From assembly GCA_017501805.1 (NCBI GenBank), contig JAFVWG010000019.1:1-5086 (forward strand): a stretch of 5,086 nt of DNA. The letters are read 5' to 3'. The notes beneath the pieces were generated by a model. It did no database searches. It had not been told where the DNA came from and was given only the letters and a program-made list of their open reading frames with translations. Of this stretch, positions 4,400 through 5,086 are shown piece after piece. Source of the stretch: Oscillospiraceae bacterium (GTDB lineage: Bacteria; Bacillota; Clostridia; Oscillospirales; Oscillospiraceae). Every line of letters starts with the position of its first letter. Within the stretch, counting starts at the first letter, position 1. The position numbers and the translations under genes are program-made.

Positions 4400-5086
4400 A
4401 TGAAAAAAATTATCGCACTTCTCCTGTCCGCAGTTCTGCTGCTGTCCGCCGTTCCGATGGTGGGCGCCGCATCCTTCAAGGACTCCGCGGACGTCTCGTT
4501 CATGAACGTCTCTGCTGTTGACATCATGTCCGATCTCAAGGTCGTCACCGGCTTCCCCGAAGGCGACTTCAAGCCCAACGACACGCTGACCCGTGCCCAG
4601 GCTGCGAAGATCCTCTGCTGCGTTGCTCTCGGCAATGCAAACGCGGACGCTCTGGTTGCCGGCGGCAGCACCTTCACCGACGTCCCCGCTTCCCACTGGG
4701 CGAACAAGTTCGTCGAGTACTGCGCTTCCAAGGGCATCGTCTCCGGTGTCGGCAGCGGCAAGTTTGATCCCAACGGCAAGCTCACCGGCTATGCGTTCGG
4801 CAAGATGCTCCTCGTCGCCCTCGGCGCCGATGCTTCCGCCTTTGCGGGCGCGGGCTGGGACAAGGCTGTTGCGGAGCAGCTCCACGCGAAGCATCTCGAC
4901 TACGGCGTTGAAGTCACCGGCAAGCAGCTCAGCCGTCAGGACGCCTGCCGTCTGGCTCTGAACGCTCTGTTCGACGGCGAAGCCGAAGACCCGATGAACA
5001 CGCTGGCTTACAAGTCCTTCGGCGTCATCCGCAACGCTGCAAAGACCTCCAACACCAAGTTCTACAAGCGCCCGCGCACCACCTAC
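4400..5086 (+). CDS. secreted SLH-domain (S-layer homology) protein, copy 2, cut by the window edge
   Basis: 229 codons are visible with no stop, running off the right edge. The protein aligns without gaps to the first 229 residues of copy 1 with 20 substitutions (about 91% identical), so the same architecture applies: signal peptide 1-23, SLH repeat 1 (24-78, with LTRAQ), repeat 2 (90-142) and a degenerate third repeat (143-193). Most changes are mild. The more notable ones are A50T, A96P, H131Y, K147A, E160Q and C192D; C192D removes one of the five cysteines seen in copy 1. AGGAGG (4387-4392) lies 7 nt before the ATG. The gene has its own promoter at 4323-4351. Whether its unseen C-terminal half matches copy 1 or carries a different domain cannot be told here. 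Confidence 0.85.
   Translation, partial: MKKIIALLLSAVLLLSAVPMVGAASFKDSADVSFMNVSAVDIMSDLKVVTGFPEGDFKPNDTLTRAQAAKILCCVALGNANADALVAGGSTFTDVPASHWANKFVEYCASKGIVSGVGSGKFDPNGKLTGYAFGKMLLVALGADASAFAGAGWDKAVAEQLHAKHLDYGVEVTGKQLSRQDACRLALNALFDGEAEDPMNTLAYKSFGVIRNAAKTSNTKFYKRPRTTY
4400..5086 (+). repeat. tandem duplication, copy 2 of the shared SLH-coding segment
   Basis: Direct repeat of 2862-3548 in the same orientation. The exact blocks are 4418-4495, 4930-4972 and 4975-5014. The repeat reaches the window edge, so its true end is unknown. Confidence 0.9.

Overview
The window looks like chromosomal DNA from a fairly GC-rich, anaerobic, Gram-positive Clostridia-type bacterium, probably of the gut Oscillospirales kind. 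The evidence is strong AGGAGG-type ribosome sites about 7-8 nt before each start, sigma-A promoters with 17-bp spacers, surface proteins with S-layer homology (SLH) repeats, and a Firmicutes-like RpoD start. GC content was judged by eye and the taxonomic call is an inference. I see no tRNA, rRNA, CRISPR array, insertion sequence or phage gene.

Layout from left to right. (1) 1-420, minus strand: the first 140 codons of the primary sigma factor rpoD, cut by the window edge. It has its own promoter (477-505) and a hairpin in its leader (440-461). (2) 601-1197, minus strand: a 198-residue SIS-domain sugar-phosphate isomerase of the KpsF/GutQ type without CBS domains, with its own promoter (1240-1268) and terminator (554-584). 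(3) 1368-2737, plus strand: a two-gene operon for a triosephosphate-isomerase-like TIM-barrel protein and a long YjbQ/UPF0047 family protein. It is driven by a perfect-consensus promoter (1301-1329) divergent from the SIS gene and ends at a strong terminator (2757-2785). (4) 2862-4247 and 4400-5086 (cut by the right edge), plus strand: two tandem, nearly identical secreted SLH-domain proteins. Each has its own TTGACA-N17-TAAAGT promoter, and a terminator lies between them.

Working together: the SIS gene and the TIM-like/YjbQ operon share a 170-bp divergent control region and may form one small sugar-phosphate module. None of the three is a standard version of its family. The SIS protein has His where KdsD-type enzymes have an active-site Lys. 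The TIM-like protein has Gly-Pro-Lys at the usual Asn-x-Lys position. The YjbQ protein is about 70 residues longer than the E. coli protein and has lost the GTWQ signature. The substrate cannot be read from the sequence.

The SLH pair is a recent local duplication. Over the 229 shared residues there are 20 substitutions and no gaps. A 78-bp stretch over the signal peptide is identical, including silent sites. The C-terminal half of the complete copy is not recognised.
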